From the NCBI RefSeq assembly GCF_051900425.1, contig NZ_JBHZGK010000009.1:1-64000 (forward strand): a DNA stretch of 64,000 nt, in the 5' to 3' direction. The stretch comes from Frateuria_A sp051900425. GTDB taxonomy: Bacteria > Pseudomonadota > Gammaproteobacteria > Xanthomonadales > Rhodanobacteraceae. Position numbers and translations under genes: made by a program. Within the stretch, counting starts at the first letter, position 1, and every line of letters starts with the position of its first letter. Below are positions 23,968-39,662 of this stretch, piece after piece. The notes under the pieces are model-generated. The model had not been told where the DNA came from and did no database searches. It saw only the letters and a program-made list of their open reading frames with translations.

Positions 23968-24234
23968 CTACAGGACCTTCCGGTTCTTGCGGCCGATCGC
24001 CACGATGATGATGGCGAACGCCGCCAGGCGCACCAGATAGGCGGCGCTGCGGTCCTCGAAGTAGACGTTGGTCATCGCGATGACGATCTGGGCCGCGCCC
24101 AGCAGGCCGAATGCCAGCGAGAAGGCGAGAAACAGCTTGTCGCCGGTACGCCGCCAGAACCTGAGGAAGAACAGGCCGCCGACGAAGAAGCCGAGCGTGA
24201 CCGCGCCGGAGAGGAAATAGATCAGAAGCGTCAT
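23968..24234 (-). CDS. Small membrane protein, DUF5985-like
   Basis: An 88-residue protein with three hydrophobic segments (LLIYFLSGAVTLGFFVGGLF, LFLAFSLAFGLLGAAQIVIA and LVRLAAFAIIIVAIG) and a basic C-terminus GRKNRK. It resembles the DUF5985 family of short inner-membrane proteins. The start overlaps the stop of the upstream gene by four bases (ATGA). With two neighbours it forms a three-gene operon facing away from the poly-HAMP kinase gene. Function unknown; a membrane partner for signalling is a guess from position. Confidence 0.75.
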   Translation of the reverse strand: MTLLIYFLSGAVTLGFFVGGLFFLRFWRRTGDKLFLAFSLAFGLLGAAQIVIAMTNVYFEDRSAAYLVRLAAFAIIIVAIGRKNRKVL

Positions 24235-24509
24235 TCCCCTTCCCCGTTCCAGATGAAGCCGAACAGCAATGTCGCGACCGCCGCCAGCGACAGCAGTGCG
24301 CGCGGCACGGCCAGGTCGACCGAGCCCGTGAGGACAATCAGGTCAAGCACCAGCAACAGGTTCTGCAGTGCCAGCAGCAGGAAGCACAGCGCGCTCCAGA
24401 ACAGCAGCCCGGCCCGGGTACGGTGGAAACTGCGACCGAGCATCACCGCACAGACCGTGCTGGCCAGGAAGCACAACAGGTAAACCGCCGGTGCGAAGTA
24501 TTGGGACAC
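24231..24509 (-). CDS. Small membrane protein, DUF5985-like
   Basis: A 92-residue protein with three membrane segments: YFAPAVYLLCFLASTVCAVM, then a segment around LLFWSALCFLLLALQNLLLV, then RALLSLAAVATLLFGFIW. It is a distant relative of the neighbour at 23968-24234, sharing the same layout and an F/W-rich middle helix, so the two probably pair or arose by duplication. It begins three bases after the winged-helix gene stops, pointing to one transcript. No catalytic residues are seen. Confidence 0.75.
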   Translation of the reverse strand: MSQYFAPAVYLLCFLASTVCAVMLGRSFHRTRAGLLFWSALCFLLLALQNLLLVLDLIVLTGSVDLAVPRALLSLAAVATLLFGFIWNGEGE

Positions 24510-24512
24510 GCG

Positions 24513-24884
24513 CTAATCCTTACGGAATCGGAAGGCGTCGGCGAACGCGACGAGGTTGTCGGATCGCGACCGCATGATCAGCCGCAGCACGGCGTCGGGA
24601 GAACGCACGTACAAGGCCCGGGAAGCTTCGACGAGTTCGTGGAGGTCTTCAGAGGCCGGGCCGTAGCGGATCAGATCGTCGCTCTCGCGCACGATCAGTC
24701 CCGCGGCGTGGAGTGACTCCACGGCCTGGCTCACGACCAGTTCGCTGGCTCGCAGCGCATCGACCAGTTCCGGGGAAGACCAGCAGCGCGCGGGATCACG
24801 CAGCAGCAGGAACAGCAGTTCCATCGACCAGATGGACCGGAATGTCGACCGCAGGAAACCGGCTACATCCTTCTCCAATGGCAT
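24513..24884 (-). CDS. Winged-helix-like protein of unknown function
   Basis: A 123-residue protein beginning MPLEKDVAGFLRSTFRSIWS. The core ELLFLLLRDPARCWSSPELVDALRASELVVSQAVESLHAAGLI reads as a helix-turn-helix followed by the wing VRESDDLIRYGPASEDL, as in MarR/FUR-like folds, and the last helices are amphipathic. It may bind DNA or act as a protein-protein adaptor. The ATG at 24882-24884 is chosen because the longer upstream reading is low-complexity and runs into the intergenic region. First gene of the operon with the two DUF5985-like genes. Confidence 0.7.
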   Translation of the reverse strand: MPLEKDVAGFLRSTFRSIWSMELLFLLLRDPARCWSSPELVDALRASELVVSQAVESLHAAGLIVRESDDLIRYGPASEDLHELVEASRALYVRSPDAVLRLIMRSRSDNLVAFADAFRFRKD

Positions 24885-25286
24885 TCCGAAGTTCGCCCCC
24901 TTGTCTGGCGGATCACGCGGGCCCCCTTTAAACCCCCAAAAGCCGATCCCCCAAGCGGAGCGACCTGCTGCAGTTAGCCGCCCGCATTCTATGGACTCTT
25001 TCGCGCGAAGCCAACCCGCCACCATGCTATGTTGCGGCGGCGCCGGAAGGCCGGATGCGGCACCTGGAACGGGGTGCCGGTGGGGAAGCGTTGACCTGGA
25101 CACCATGGCGCGGGCCGCGCCGTGACACGTCCGTGTCGGTTGCGCCCGCCCATCGTGTTGACCGGTTGAAGCATGGGTTCAGTGTGGAAAGCGCACTCTC
25201 AACGGCTTGCGCCTCGATGGTCGGGGCCAGCCACGTATCCATGACTCGACCCTGGACAGGACGAGCTGTCACCACAGGAGACTCAT
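24885..25286. other. Divergent intergenic region upstream of the poly-HAMP kinase
   Basis: No gene seen in 402 bases. It must hold promoters for both the three-gene operon (minus) and the kinase (plus). A palindrome GACACG-TC-CGTGTC lies at 25124-25137. Two TTGACC-like -35 candidates (25091 and 25155) lack good -10 partners. CAGGAG seven bases before GTG 25287 is the kinase ribosome binding site. Confidence 0.5.
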
Positions 25287-30638
<5,352 letters not shown>

Positions 30639-30655
30639 CGCAGAGCCCAAGAGCC

Positions 30656-32707
30656 ATGAACGTACCTGTTTCCCGCCAATCCCTGTCCGCCCTGCGGCGC
30701 GGCCGTCCGGCCGAGCCGCCCGAGCGGGCACGCATCCTCATCGTCGACGACGACGAGCGCAACCTGCTGGCCATTCGCACCGTACTGGAAGACATCGCCG
30801 ACGTGGTGCTCGCCCGTTCCGGCGAGGACGCGCTCAGGCAACTGCTCAAGGGCGAGTTCGCGGTGATCCTGCTGGACGTCTACATGCCCGGCATGGACGG
30901 CTACGAAACCGCGCAGATCATCCGCGCGCGCGAGCAGACCAAACGCATCCCGATCATCTTCCTCTCGGCGGTGAACAAGGAGACCGAGCATCTGATCCGC
31001 GGCTACGCGATGGGCGCGGTCGACTACGTGTTCAAGCCGGTCGAGCCGGTGGTGCTGCGCTCCAAGGCCGCGGTTTTCGTCGACCTCTACATGATGACCC
31101 GCGAAGTGCGCCGCAAGGCGAAGCAGGAGCAGGAACTGCTGGATGCCAACCTTCGCGCGAACGCCGAACGCCTGCGCGCCGAGCAGGAGCTGCGCCTGGC
31201 TGAACAGCGCCAGGCGGCGATCATCCAGTCACTGCCGCTGGTGCTCTACCTGGAGGACCAGGACGCGATCCCGCGCCTGCCCAAGTTCGTCAGCGGCAAC
31301 TTCAGCGCCGTCACCGGCTTCAGCTACGACGACGTGCTGGCCACCCCGACGCTGTGGCTGGACCGGCTGCACCCGGACGACCGCGACCGCGTCGCCGATG
31401 CCCTGCGCGCGCGCCGCCAGGGCCGCGCCTATGCGGTGGAATACCGCTGGCAGTGCGCCGACGGCACCTACAAGCATTTCCTCGACCAGGCCGTGCTGCT
31501 GCGCGACGCCGACGGTCGCCCGCTGGAATACGCCGGCACCCTGCTGGACGTCACCGACCGCAAGAACCTCGAGACCCAGCTTCTGCACGTGCGCAAGATG
31601 GATGCACTGGGCCAGCTCACCGGCGGCATCGCGCACGACTTCAACAACCTGCTGGCGGCCGTGCTCGGCGGGCTGGGCCTGATCGAGCGCCGCGTCACGC
31701 TGGCCGACGACCAGCGCAAGGTGCTGGACATGACCCGCCACGCCGCCCAGCAGGGTGCGGAGCTGGTTTCGCGGCTGCTCGCCTTCGCGCGCAAGCAGAA
31801 GCTCGAGCCGGCGCACATCGACATGATGGACCTGTCCGGGACCGTCACCCAACTGCTGGGGCACACGCTGGGCGGACTGGTCGCGCTGGAATGGGAACTG
31901 CAGGACGGCCTGTGGTCGCCCTACGCCGATGAGACCCAGCTCGAGCTGGCGCTGATGAACCTGGCGATCAACGCGCGCGACGCCATGCCCCAGGGCGGCA
32001 AGATCCGTATCGCCTGCCGCAACGTCAGTGTCGTCGGCGGCGACGAAGCGGCTGCGGGCGACTACGTGGTGCTCGCGGTTTCCGACACCGGCTGCGGCAT
32101 CCCGCCGGACATGCTCGAGCGCGTCACCGAGCCGTTCTTCACCACCAAGGCCGTCGGCAAGGGCACCGGCCTGGGCCTCTCCATGGTCTACGGCTTCGCC
32201 CAGCAGTCCGGCGGCACCATGCGCATCGAGAGTCACCTCGACGAGGGCACCACGGTCGAGCTGTGGCTGCCACGTGCACCGGAGGCGGCGCGCCGTCCGG
32301 CGCTCGTCCCGACCGACGGTTCGTCCGCGGTCAACCGTACCCGTCACATCCTGCTGGTCGATGACCACGAGGGCGTGCGCGCCACCACCGCCGCGATGCT
32401 CGAAGACCTGGGGCACAGGGTGACCACCGCTGCCGATGGCGAGCATGTGAGCCAGCTGATCCAGGACGATCACCTGCAGGCGATCGACTTCATCATCAGC
32501 GACTACGCCATGCCGCTGGTGTCCGGCTCGGAGGTGATCCGCAAGCTGCGCGCGCTGAAGCCAGGGCTGCCGGGCATCATCATCAGCGGCTACGCGGACA
32601 AGGCGGCGATCTCGGGCGCACCCGAAGGCGTCATCGTCGTCTCCAAGCCGTTCACGCCCGCCCAGTTGCAGGACGCGATCGCCGCAGCGGCGCACGCGCG
32701 GCCCTGA
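30656..32707 (+). CDS. Hybrid histidine kinase: REC-PAS-HisKA-HATPase-REC
   Basis: A 683-residue soluble protein. An N-terminal receiver (RILIVDDDERNLLAIRTVL, Asp74 in LLDVYMPGMDG) leads through a coiled coil to a PAS domain (about 185-315, with HPDDRDRVADAL and the PAC-like VEYRWQCADGTYKHFLDQA). The kinase part has His327 in GGIAHDFNNLLAAVLGG and ATPase boxes (NLAINARDAMPQGG, SDTGCGIP, KGTGLGLSMVYGF). The C-terminal receiver has Asp616 in FIISDYAMP. The receiver before a PAS-kinase suggests it takes phosphate from another kinase, plausibly the poly-HAMP kinase just upstream, which also carries receivers. The ATG at 30656 follows the upstream stop by 17 bases. Confidence 0.92.
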   Translation: MNVPVSRQSLSALRRGRPAEPPERARILIVDDDERNLLAIRTVLEDIADVVLARSGEDALRQLLKGEFAVILLDVYMPGMDGYETAQIIRAREQTKRIPIIFLSAVNKETEHLIRGYAMGAVDYVFKPVEPVVLRSKAAVFVDLYMMTREVRRKAKQEQELLDANLRANAERLRAEQELRLAEQRQAAIIQSLPLVLYLEDQDAIPRLPKFVSGNFSAVTGFSYDDVLATPTLWLDRLHPDDRDRVADALRARRQGRAYAVEYRWQCADGTYKHFLDQAVLLRDADGRPLEYAGTLLDVTDRKNLETQLLHVRKMDALGQLTGGIAHDFNNLLAAVLGGLGLIERRVTLADDQRKVLDMTRHAAQQGAELVSRLLAFARKQKLEPAHIDMMDLSGTVTQLLGHTLGGLVALEWELQDGLWSPYADETQLELALMNLAINARDAMPQGGKIRIACRNVSVVGGDEAAAGDYVVLAVSDTGCGIPPDMLERVTEPFFTTKAVGKGTGLGLSMVYGFAQQSGGTMRIESHLDEGTTVELWLPRAPEAARRPALVPTDGSSAVNRTRHILLVDDHEGVRATTAAMLEDLGHRVTTAADGEHVSQLIQDDHLQAIDFIISDYAMPLVSGSEVIRKLRALKPGLPGIIISGYADKAAISGAPEGVIVVSKPFTPAQLQDAIAAAAHARP

Positions 32708-33190
32708 CGCGTCCCTCCCGCCCCGCGCGGAAGGCTCGGACCGGTTCGGACCACCCTTCACCCGCCTCGCGGGCGAAGGTACCGGAGGGCGGATGCGGAA
32801 AGCCGAGCGTACGGCCTGGCTGGCCCGGTTCGCGGCTGCCCGAGGCCAGGCTTCCTCCATCCGCCTGCCGGCACCTCCCCACCATCAAACGGGGAAGGAC
32901 GCGCAGCCAACCTTCCCGCGCCCATCAACGGGCTTGCGACAGCCAGCAACTGAACGAAGGCTGCATCCCGTGCCCGTGGCCATCGGTCACCCGCGCATGC
33001 CCCCATCCACCACGCCATGCCAATCCTCGCGTGCGCGCCCTTGAAATCCGCGCCCGCACCGCGACCTCGAAGGGGTTGTCCGGCTTGCCGCGGCGCAGCA
33101 GGCCCGGCGTATAATCGTTAAGATTGCATACGGCCCTTCGTCCTCCCCAGTCGAGCGGCCGCAAAGCCTCCCTTCCCTGCCGGTGGTGAC
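32708..33190 (+). other. Intergenic region with hairpin and sucA promoter
   Basis: No gene is supported. A hairpin CCTTCaCCCGC/GCGGGcGAAGG lies at 32755-32779, about 50 bases after the kinase stop, and probably ends that transcript although it has no T-run. The rest is GC-rich without clear reading. Near the right end TATAAT (33110-33115) with TTGCCG (33085-33090, 19-base spacer) is the likely sucA promoter. Confidence 0.6.
33085..33115 (+). promoter_or_regulatory. Probable sucA promoter
   Basis: A perfect -10 hexamer TATAAT at 33110-33115 with TTGCCG 19 bases upstream, 75 bases before the sucA start. The long spacer makes it moderate; no operator is apparent. Confidence 0.6.
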
Positions 33191-36025
33191 GTGAGCACGA
33201 ACCTGATTCGCGAGTTTTCCGAGTCCTCCCAACTCGCTGGCGGCAACGCCGATTACGTCGAGCAGCTGTACGAATCGTGGCTCGCCGACCCTGCGTCGGT
33301 AACGGCCGACTGGGCTGGTTACTTCGAATCGTTCAAGGGGCGCGGCAGCGATACTGCGCATTCGGCCGCCATCGCCCGCATCGAGGCGGCGCAGAAGCAG
33401 CGCCGCACGGCCGGCGCCCCGGTCGACGACGCCCACGCCCGCAAGCAGGCCGGCGTGCTGCGCCTGCTGACCGCCTACCGCTCGCGCGGCCACCTGGCGG
33501 CGAACCTGGATCCGCTGGGCCTGGCCAACAAGATGGAGGCGCCCGACCTGGGCCTGGCCTTCCACGGCCTGTCCGACGCGGACCTCGACACCGAATTCGA
33601 CTGCGGCACCTACGCCGGCGGTGGCCAGCGCATGAAGCTGCGCGACCTGCTGGCGCGGCTGAAGAAGACCTACGCCGGCACGATCGGCGCGGAATTCATG
33701 TATATCTCCGACCATGCGCAGCGCGCGTGGATCTACACCCGGCTGGAGCAGGCCAACGGCAGCGCCGGCCTGGACGCCGCCGGCAAGAAGCGCGTACTGG
33801 CGGGCCTCACCGCGGCCGAGGGCCTGGAGCGCTACCTGCACACCAAGTACGTCGGCCAGAAGCGCTTCTCGCTCGAAGGCGGCGACAGCCTGATCCCGAT
33901 GGTCGACGACGTGGTCACCTCCGCCGGCGACAACGGCGTCAAGGATCTGGTCATCGGCATGGCCCACCGCGGCCGCCTGAACGTGCTGGTGAACATCCTG
34001 GGCAAGCCGCCCAAGACCCTGTTCAACGAGTTCGAGGGCAAGTTCGAGCACCCGGACGACCCGGCGCACTCGGGCGACGTGAAGTACCACATGGGCTTCT
34101 CCGCCGACGTCAGGACGCCCAAGGGCAACGGCGTGCATGTCGCCCTGGCGTTCAATCCCTCGCACCTGGAAATCGTCAACCCGGTGGTCGCCGGTTCCGT
34201 GCATGCGCGGCAGATCCGCCGCCACGACGGCGAGCGCACCCAGTCGATGGCGGTGCTGATCCACGGCGACGCGGCCTTCGCCGGCCAGGGCGTCAACATG
34301 GAACTGTTCCAGATGTCGCAGGCGCGCGGCTTCCGCATCGGCGGCAGCCTGCACATCGTGATCAACAACCAGGTGGGCTTCACGACCTCCAACCCGCAGG
34401 ACGCGCGTTCCACGCTGTACTGCACCGACCTGGCCAAGATGGTCAACGCGCCGGTGCTCCACGTGAATGGCGACGACCCGGAAGCGGTGATCGAGGTCAC
34501 TCGCCTGGCCTACGACTTCCGCAAGCAGTTCCGCAAGGACGTGGTGATCGACCTGGTGTGCTACCGCCGCCACGGCCACAACGAGGCGGACGAACCGTCC
34601 GCCACGCAGCCGGTCATGTACCAGATCATCAAGAAGCGCCCGACCACGCGCGACCTCTACGCGCAGCAGCTGGTGAAGGAAGGCGTGCTGGCCGAGGGCG
34701 ACGCCCAGAAGGAGCTCGACGCCTACCGCGACCGCCTCGAAGCCGGCGGTTCGATGACCGCGCTCGACTCGGACCCGCAGCGCGACATCCACGTGGACTG
34801 GAGCCGCTTCGTCGGCGGCAAGCTCTCCACCCGGACCGACACGGGCGTTCCCAGGCAGAAGCTGCTGGAACTCGCCAAGAAACTTCTGGATCTGCCGGCC
34901 GACCTCACGCTGCAGCCGCGCGTGGCCAAGATCTATGACGACCGCCGCAAGATGGCGTCGGGCGAACACCCGGCCGACTGGGGATTCGCCGAGAACCTGG
35001 CCTACGCCACGCTGATCGACCAGGACTACAACCTGCGCCTGGTCGGCCAGGATTCCGGCCGCGGCACCTTCTTCCACCGCCACGCGGTGCTGCACGACCA
35101 GAAGGACGGCCACACCTACATGCCGCTGGCCACCGTGCGCCCGGGCGCCGACGTGGAGATCATCGACTCGCTGCTGTCCGAGGAAGCGGTGATGGCGTTC
35201 GAATACGGCCACGCCACCACCGATCCTCAGACCCTCGACATCTGGGAAGCGCAGTTCGGCGACTTCGCCAACGGCGCCCAGGTGGTCATCGACCAGTTCA
35301 TCAGCTCCGGCGAGGCCAAGTGGAACCGCCTGTGCGGCCTGGCGCTGTTCCTGCCGCACGGCTACGAAGGCCAGGGCCCGGAGCATTCCTCCGCCCGCCT
35401 GGAGCGCTTCCTGCAGTTGTGCGCCATGGACAACATGCAGGTGTGCGTGCCGACCACCCCGGCGCAGGCGTTCCACATGATCCGCCGGCAGATGGTGCGC
35501 CCGGTGCGCAAGCCGCTGATCGTGATGACGCCCAAGTCGCTGCTGCGCCACAAGCTGGCGGTGTCCACGCTGGACGAACTGGCCGGGGGCGAGTTCCAGG
35601 TGGTAATCGGCGAGCACCGCGACCTGCCGGCAAAGAAGGTCAAGCGCGTGGTGCTGTGCTCGGGCAAGGTCTACTACGACCTGCTCGAAGACGCAGAGAA
35701 GCGCGGGCTGACGGACGTGGCCATCGTGCGCGTCGAGCAGCTGTATCCCTTCCCGCGCCCGCGCGTGGTCGAGGAGCTGGCCAAGTACCCGTCGGCCAAG
35801 GAAGTGGTGTGGTGCCAGGAAGAGCCGATGAACCAGGGCGCCTGGTTCCAGATCCGCCACCACCTGCAGGCCTGCGTGGGCACCAAGCACAGCCTGTCCT
35901 ATGCCGGCCGTGGCCGCTCGCCCGCCCCGGCCGCCGGCCACCTCAACACCCACATCGCCGAACAGACGGCGCTGGTCGAGCAGGCGCTGGTCGCACCGGT
36001 CGGCGACGACCAGGCGGCAGAGTAA
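33191..36025 (+). CDS. sucA: 2-oxoglutarate dehydrogenase E1 component
   Basis: A 944-residue thiamine-diphosphate enzyme decarboxylating 2-oxoglutarate and passing the succinyl group to SucB. It has the N-terminal E2-binding segment (GGNADYVEQLYESWLADP), the active-site block VIGMAHRGRLNVLVNILGK, the thiamine-diphosphate region HGDAAFAGQGVNME and INNQVGFTTSNPQDARSTLY, and the transketolase-like C-terminal part (LFLPHGYEGQGPEHSSARLE). The start is GTG at 33191. First gene of the sucA-sucB-lpd operon; the normal neighbours sdh and sucCD are not in the window. Confidence 0.97.
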   Translation: MSTNLIREFSESSQLAGGNADYVEQLYESWLADPASVTADWAGYFESFKGRGSDTAHSAAIARIEAAQKQRRTAGAPVDDAHARKQAGVLRLLTAYRSRGHLAANLDPLGLANKMEAPDLGLAFHGLSDADLDTEFDCGTYAGGGQRMKLRDLLARLKKTYAGTIGAEFMYISDHAQRAWIYTRLEQANGSAGLDAAGKKRVLAGLTAAEGLERYLHTKYVGQKRFSLEGGDSLIPMVDDVVTSAGDNGVKDLVIGMAHRGRLNVLVNILGKPPKTLFNEFEGKFEHPDDPAHSGDVKYHMGFSADVRTPKGNGVHVALAFNPSHLEIVNPVVAGSVHARQIRRHDGERTQSMAVLIHGDAAFAGQGVNMELFQMSQARGFRIGGSLHIVINNQVGFTTSNPQDARSTLYCTDLAKMVNAPVLHVNGDDPEAVIEVTRLAYDFRKQFRKDVVIDLVCYRRHGHNEADEPSATQPVMYQIIKKRPTTRDLYAQQLVKEGVLAEGDAQKELDAYRDRLEAGGSMTALDSDPQRDIHVDWSRFVGGKLSTRTDTGVPRQKLLELAKKLLDLPADLTLQPRVAKIYDDRRKMASGEHPADWGFAENLAYATLIDQDYNLRLVGQDSGRGTFFHRHAVLHDQKDGHTYMPLATVRPGADVEIIDSLLSEEAVMAFEYGHATTDPQTLDIWEAQFGDFANGAQVVIDQFISSGEAKWNRLCGLALFLPHGYEGQGPEHSSARLERFLQLCAMDNMQVCVPTTPAQAFHMIRRQMVRPVRKPLIVMTPKSLLRHKLAVSTLDELAGGEFQVVIGEHRDLPAKKVKRVVLCSGKVYYDLLEDAEKRGLTDVAIVRVEQLYPFPRPRVVEELAKYPSAKEVVWCQEEPMNQGAWFQIRHHLQACVGTKHSLSYAGRGRSPAPAAGHLNTHIAEQTALVEQALVAPVGDDQAAE

Positions 36026-36039
36026 ACTTTTCGGATCGT

Positions 36040-36056
36040 GCGGCCAGGATGGCCGC
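36040..36056 (+). other. Hairpin between sucA and sucB
   Basis: GCGGCC (36040-36045) pairs with GGCCGC (36051-36056) over AGGAT, followed by TTTG. It lies in the 74-base gap and may reduce read-through or protect the sucA 3' end. Confidence 0.45.
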
Positions 36057-36099
36057 TTTGTGCCGCGCCAGGACCGGCGCCCACCCTTAAGGACCCGTC

Positions 36100-37311
<1,212 letters not shown>

Positions 37312-37313
37312 TC

Positions 37314-37339
37314 GCATGTGAGCGCCCTCGCTCACATGC
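37314..37339 (+). other. Perfect 11-bp stem-loop between sucB and lpd
   Basis: GCATGTGAGCG (37314-37324) and CGCTCACATGC (37329-37339) pair perfectly over CCCT, starting three bases after the sucB stop. There is no T-run, so it is more likely an mRNA-stabilising or partial termination structure setting the ratio of SucB to Lpd. Confidence 0.6.
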
Positions 37340-37446
37340 TATAGGCACGAAGCTCTGGCGGCGAGCAGTGGAGCAACCCATGTCCGCCGGACTCTTCCCC
37401 GCGTCACCCTGACGTCCATACGACGGCACGCAGCAAGGAACAACCC

Positions 37447-38874
37447 ATGAGTGACCAACAATTCGACGTCATCGTCATCGGCGCCGGCCCGGCCGGCTAC
37501 GTGGCCGCGATCCGCGCCGCGCAGCTGGGCCTGAAGACCGCCTGTGTCGACGACTTTACCGGCAAGGACGGCAAGCAGGCGCTGGGCGGCACCTGCCTCA
37601 ACGTGGGTTGCATCCCGTCCAAGGCGCTGCTCGACTCCTCGCGCCAGTTCTGGAACATCTCGCACAACTTCCCGGTCCACGGCATCAGCGTGGAGGGCGC
37701 CAAGGTCGACCTGGGCACCTTCATCGGCCGCAAGGACAAGATCGTCAAGCAGTTCACCGGCGGCATCGCCCAGCTGTTCAAGGCCAACAAGGTCACGGCC
37801 TTCTATGGCAAGGGCAAGCTGCTGAAGGGCAACCAGGTCGAGGTGACCGGCAAGGACGGCGCCAAGCAGACGCTCAGTGCCACCAATGTGATCCTGGCTT
37901 CCGGCTCGGTGCCGATCGAGCTGCCGTTCGCCAAGTTCAACGGCAAGACGATCGTCGACAACGCCGGCGCACTCGACTTCACCGAGGTACCCAAGCGCCT
38001 GGGCGTGATCGGCGCGGGCGTGATCGGCCTCGAGCTCGGCAGCGTGTGGAAGCGCATGGGTGCCGAGGTCACGGTGCTGGAGGCGCTGCCGGATTTCCTG
38101 GGCGCCGCCGATGCGGACGTCGCCAAGATCGCACTGAAGGAATTCACCAAGCAGGGGCTCGCGATCAAGCTCGGCGCCAAGGTCTCCAAGGCCGAGGTCA
38201 ACAAGGACGGCGTGCACCTGAGCTACACCGACAAGGATGGCGAGCAGTCGCTGGTCGTCGACAAGCTGCTGGTCGCCGTGGGCCGCCGCGCCTACACCGA
38301 CGGCCTGCTGGCTTCGGATACCGGCGTCAAGCTGGACGAGCGCGGCCGCATCGTGGTCGACGAGCACAACCACACCGGCGTCGATGGCGTGTGGGCCATC
38401 GGCGACGCCGTGCGCGGCCCGATGCTCGCGCACAAGGGCTCCGAGGAAGGCGTGGCGGTGGCCGAGTGGATCGCCGGCAAGGCTGGCCACATCAACCTCG
38501 ATACCGTGCCCTGGGTGATCTACACCGAACCGGAAATCGCCTGGGCCGGCAAGACCGAAAAGCAGCTCAAGGACGAAGGCGTGCCCTACAAGGTCGGCAC
38601 CTTCCCGTTCGCCGCCATCGGCCGTGCCGTGGCGATGAACGAGGCGATCGGCCAGGTGAAGATGCTCGCCCACGCCGAGACCGACCGCATCCTGGGCGTG
38701 CACATGGTCGGCCCGGGCGTCTCCGAGCTGATCGCCGAGTGCGTCGTGGCGATGGAGTTCAAGGGTTCCTCCGAGGACCTGGCGCGCATCGTCCACGCTC
38801 ACCCGACCCTTTCCGAGGCCGTGCACGAGGCCGCGCTGTCGGTCGACAAGCGCGCCATCCACAAGGGCAACTGA
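37447..38874 (+). CDS. lpd: Dihydrolipoyl dehydrogenase (E3)
   Basis: A 475-residue flavoprotein that reoxidises the lipoyl group of SucB with NAD. It has the FAD-binding VIVIGAGPAGYVAAIRAAQLG, the redox disulfide Cys50/Cys55 in GGTCLNVGCIPSK, the NAD-binding VIGAGVIGLELGSVW, and the C-terminal HAHPTLSEAVHEAAL with the catalytic histidine. AAGGAA precedes the ATG at 37447. It is the third gene of the suc operon and could also serve pyruvate dehydrogenase, since no other lpd is visible here. Confidence 0.97.
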   Translation: MSDQQFDVIVIGAGPAGYVAAIRAAQLGLKTACVDDFTGKDGKQALGGTCLNVGCIPSKALLDSSRQFWNISHNFPVHGISVEGAKVDLGTFIGRKDKIVKQFTGGIAQLFKANKVTAFYGKGKLLKGNQVEVTGKDGAKQTLSATNVILASGSVPIELPFAKFNGKTIVDNAGALDFTEVPKRLGVIGAGVIGLELGSVWKRMGAEVTVLEALPDFLGAADADVAKIALKEFTKQGLAIKLGAKVSKAEVNKDGVHLSYTDKDGEQSLVVDKLLVAVGRRAYTDGLLASDTGVKLDERGRIVVDEHNHTGVDGVWAIGDAVRGPMLAHKGSEEGVAVAEWIAGKAGHINLDTVPWVIYTEPEIAWAGKTEKQLKDEGVPYKVGTFPFAAIGRAVAMNEAIGQVKMLAHAETDRILGVHMVGPGVSELIAECVVAMEFKGSSEDLARIVHAHPTLSEAVHEAALSVDKRAIHKGN

Positions 38875-38892
38875 CCGCCCGCTGGACGGCCG

Positions 38893-38926
38893 AACGGCCC
38901 GCTCGTGGCGACATGGGCGGGCCGTT
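38893..38926 (+). terminator. Terminator of the suc operon
   Basis: AACGGCCCGC (38893-38902) pairs perfectly with GCGGGCCGTT (38917-38926), followed by TCGTTTCATC, 19 bases after the lpd stop. Confidence 0.7.
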
Positions 38927-38940
38927 TCGTTTCATCATCC

Positions 38941-39022
38941 CTGTCGGAGCCCACTTGTGGGCGATGCTCCTCGCCGCATGCGCCGCAGAGCAAGACATCG
39001 CCCCGCAAGCAGGCTCCTGCAG
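38941..39022. repeat. REP-like long inverted repeat, second subtype
   Basis: CTGTCGGAGCCCACTTGTGG (from 38941) and the reverse of CCCCGCAAGCAGGCTCCTGC (39001-39020) form imperfect 26-base arms around a 30-base centre. The CTGYNGGAGC start resembles the 8408 family but the inner part differs (GGGCGATG). It lies between lpd and the LOG gene. Confidence 0.65.
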
Positions 39023-39045
39023 GCAAGCACGCATACCGGATACCC

Positions 39046-39642
39046 ATGCCCCAACCCACCGCCCTCTGCGTCTATTGCGGCTCCAGCAGCGGCAGCCACC
39101 CCGAGTACGTCGAACAGGCCCGCGCCTTTGGCACCGAGATGGCCCGCCGCGGCATCGCGCTCGTCTACGGTGGCGGCAAGGTCGGCTTGATGGGGACGGT
39201 CGCCGATGCGGTACTGGAAGCGGGCGGCAAGGCAATCGGCGTGATTCCGCGCCAGCTCGTGGATCTGGAGGTCGCCCACCCCGGCCTGACCGAACTGGTG
39301 GTGGTCGAGACCATGCACCAGCGCAAGACGCGCATGTACGAACTCTCCGACGCCTTCGCTGCCCTGCCCGGCGGCTTCGGCACCATGGACGAGATGTTCG
39401 AGATGCTGACGTGGGCGCAACTGGGCTTGCACCGCTACCCCTGTGGCTTCCTCGACGTACGCGGCTACTACACGCACTTGCGCGCGATGATGGACCACAT
39501 GGTCGCCGAGCGCTTCGTGCGCCCGGAACAGCGCGAGGACGTCTGGTTCGGCGATGACATGGTCGCGCTGTTCGACTGGATGGCAAGCTACGAGGGCCGT
39601 TACCTGCCCAAGTGGGTCGACGACCGCAGCATCGACGCCTGA
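39046..39642 (+). CDS. LOG-family nucleotide 5'-monophosphate phosphoribohydrolase
   Basis: A 198-residue Rossmann-fold protein with the two LOG signatures: VYGGGKVGLMGTVADAVL and the catalytic ALPGGFGTMDEMFEMLTW (PGGxGTxxE). LOG proteins split N6-modified AMP into a free cytokinin-type base and ribose 5-phosphate; bacterial members also act on AMP and other nucleotides. The start at 39046 is chosen as the first ATG giving the family N-terminus PTALCVYCGSSSGSHPEYV. Followed after 20 bases by the AcuI-like gene, likely co-transcribed. Confidence 0.9.
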   Translation: MPQPTALCVYCGSSSGSHPEYVEQARAFGTEMARRGIALVYGGGKVGLMGTVADAVLEAGGKAIGVIPRQLVDLEVAHPGLTELVVVETMHQRKTRMYELSDAFAALPGGFGTMDEMFEMLTWAQLGLHRYPCGFLDVRGYYTHLRAMMDHMVAERFVRPEQREDVWFGDDMVALFDWMASYEGRYLPKWVDDRSIDA

Positions 39643-39662
39643 GTGCAGGCAAGGAGGCAAGC

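Noticed and set aside
24885..25286. Cyclic-di-GMP riboswitch upstream of the kinase
   Set aside because: No GEMM consensus could be matched; only a short palindrome is visible.
32987..35953. Long minus-strand reading opposite sucA
   Set aside because: Shadow of a high-GC gene; sucA has full domain support and the antisense product is His/Val/Gly/Arg-rich without motifs.
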